Shown here piece after piece: positions 26,839 to 27,500 of a stretch of DNA of 27,500 bases. The position numbers were made by a program, and so were the translations under genes. Under the pieces are notes generated by a model. That model was not told where the DNA came from. It was given only the letters and a program-made list of their open reading frames with translations, and did not search any database. The stretch is from Apostichopus japonicus (taxonomy: Eukaryota > Echinodermata > Holothuroidea > Aspidochirotida > Stichopodidae), in NCBI RefSeq assembly GCF_037975245.1, contig NC_092569.1, forward strand, positions 8,860,001-8,887,500, given 5' to 3'. Each line of letters begins with the position of its first letter. The first letter of the stretch is position 1.

Positions 26839-26925
26839 TAACAAGAAAATGGTCAAGCCCCCCCCCCCAGGAAATTTTCAAGCCCCCCATGGCCCCCCGC
26901 TAAAAAAATCCTGGCTACGCCACTG

Positions 26926-26933
26926 CTGGCGCC
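26926..26933. repeat. Target-site duplication, right copy (CTGGCGCC)
   Basis: Perfect partner of 25186-25193; LINE sequence resumes immediately after it. Confidence 0.88.
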
Positions 26934-27500
26934 TTGTCGTTTTTCAACGCTTCGAGGGCTTGGGTGCATTCATCTAGAGAAAGCATACCCTCACAAGCCA
27001 ATAAATTATCAACCTCTACTTTGGGATATGGTAAGTCAGTAAAAAAAATGGATCTGGAATGCAACCATTTGAACTATAAAGGCTTTGGTAAAAGGTCCGA
27101 ATCTCGGAAAGAAATTCCTCCTTATTAGAAATAACATCACCCTTCGAATTTGTAAGTTTGTAAATTGAATTTAAAGTCTTATTCCTCTTCTCTAAATTCG
27201 AAAACATATTTTGTGTTCTTTTCCCTCCTCAACCCATCTAGCACGTGACCTGATAATTGTACCCTGCAGTTTATAATTGTAACGGAGAAGAAGATCGTTT
27301 TGGGCTGCTTTTAGCTTTTGACGTAACTCAGCGCTCTCATGTTGATACAAAAATTGCTTTAGCTTAGCAACCTTTTTTACCAGCTCAGACTCTTTACTAC
27401 GACGCTCCCTTGCTATATCTTTTGAGTATTTCATGCTTACATTACGAATTTTAAATTTTAACAGCTCCCAACGACATGCTGGATTAATATGGGTATTGTG
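26934..27500 (-). pseudogene. LINE ORF2, upstream part (linker and start of reverse transcriptase), frameshifted
   Basis: The minus strand from the right edge reads NPACRWELLKFKIRN, a coiled-coil-like basic stretch, RARWVEEGKE, then after a one-frame shift near 27200 FSNLEKRNKTLNSIYKL, FYQSLYSS and, closest to the hAT boundary, LSLDECTQALEALKND. These are the standard L1/Tx1 blocks between endonuclease and RT (RaRW.eeGE...yF.nLEKrn, FY..LY, l...e...al...k..KaPG). The ORF stays open to the window edge, so it continues off-window. Confidence 0.85.

Larger units (their letters stand above)
25194..26925. mobile_element. Non-autonomous hAT-type DNA transposon (outer), 1732 bp including a nested element
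   Basis: Flanked by a perfect 8-bp duplication (CTGGCGCC). Terminal inverted repeats: left ACGTGGCGTAGCTACGGGG, right (reverse complement) CAGTGGCGTAGCCAGG; the inner GTGGCGTAGC is identical, and the left tip appears mutated (AC for CA). Both ends lead into G or C runs, common in such elements. No transposase frame is visible on either strand; the short open frames inside (for example 25601-25182, minus) lack the hAT dimerisation region. A second hAT element sits inside, so the outer element proper is about 1.14 kb. It was presumably mobilised by a transposase encoded elsewhere. Confidence 0.88.
22655..27500 (-). mobile_element. L1/Tx1-like LINE, 3' part, truncated by window edge and split by a hAT insertion
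   Basis: Runs antisense from beyond 27500 to its poly-A tail, seen on the plus strand as a T run with one C (22655-22675). An AATAAA signal in element sense sits just before the tail (22687-22682). Element order along the minus strand: connecting region and early reverse transcriptase (27500-26934), interruption by a hAT element, rest of reverse transcriptase (25185 to about 24000), L1-type connector, zinc-binding (zf-RVT-like) domain and ORF2 stop (22852), then about 180 bp of 3' UTR. Family: the long C-terminal connector with IGRNVVVKTF and the C..C..H..C domain is the L1/Tx1 pattern. The endonuclease and any ORF1 would be off-window. Confidence 0.9.

Overview
This is a eukaryotic, almost certainly metazoan, window. 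Coding sequence lies in short exons bounded by GT..AG splice sites with matching phases, separated by AT-rich introns and intergenic DNA full of microsatellites, minisatellites and transposon remains. The gene content (a secreted EGF plus fibrinogen-domain protein, a TMEM234 homologue, a BTB-domain protein) and the transposons (L1/Tx1-like and CR1/Jockey-like LINEs, hAT elements) suggest a marine deuterostome invertebrate such as an echinoderm. That placement is inference; nothing here fixes the species.

Layout. (1) 11222 down to the left edge, minus strand: a secreted fibrinogen-related protein gene. Four exons fit together in phase: signal peptide (11222-11141), short Cys exon (10427-10362), Ser/Thr stalk with Cys segment (2159-1966), and EGF plus the start of the fibrinogen domain (1674-1369). 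The rest of the fibrinogen domain lies off the left edge. A decayed copy of part of exon 4 sits in the following intron. (2) The 8.2-kb intron 2 holds a two-copy tandem repeat (4123-4394), a 77-bp minisatellite with a duplicated GC-rich insert (7603-8359), a CR1/Jockey-like LINE fossil on the plus strand (about 8540-9665) and an AT microsatellite. (3) 11223-17342 has no recognisable gene. It contains a hAT-like terminus (ends 13168) and a 1.4-kb uninterrupted TCTA tetranucleotide array (14956-16360). (4) 17583-17343, minus: an unrecognised, protein-like terminal exon with a hydrophobic tail. (5) 19903-20062, plus: one internal exon of TMEM234. (6) 22314 onward, plus: an exon with the N-terminal half of a BTB domain. 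It runs directly into the poly-A end of an L1/Tx1-like LINE lying antisense (22655 to beyond 27500).

The right end is a three-layer transposon nest. The LINE is split by a 1.73-kb hAT element (25194-26925, 8-bp duplication CTGGCGCC), which is itself split by a 585-bp hAT element (25851-26435, near-perfect 8-bp duplication). Removing the outer element restores the conserved KAPG block of the reverse transcriptase. The LINE is dead: it has frameshifts, stops, and changes at both catalytic aspartate motifs. I see no novel multi-gene system. The most interesting points are the nest, the LINE abutting BTB coding sequence, the reconstructed lectin-like gene, and the hidden CR1-like fossil.
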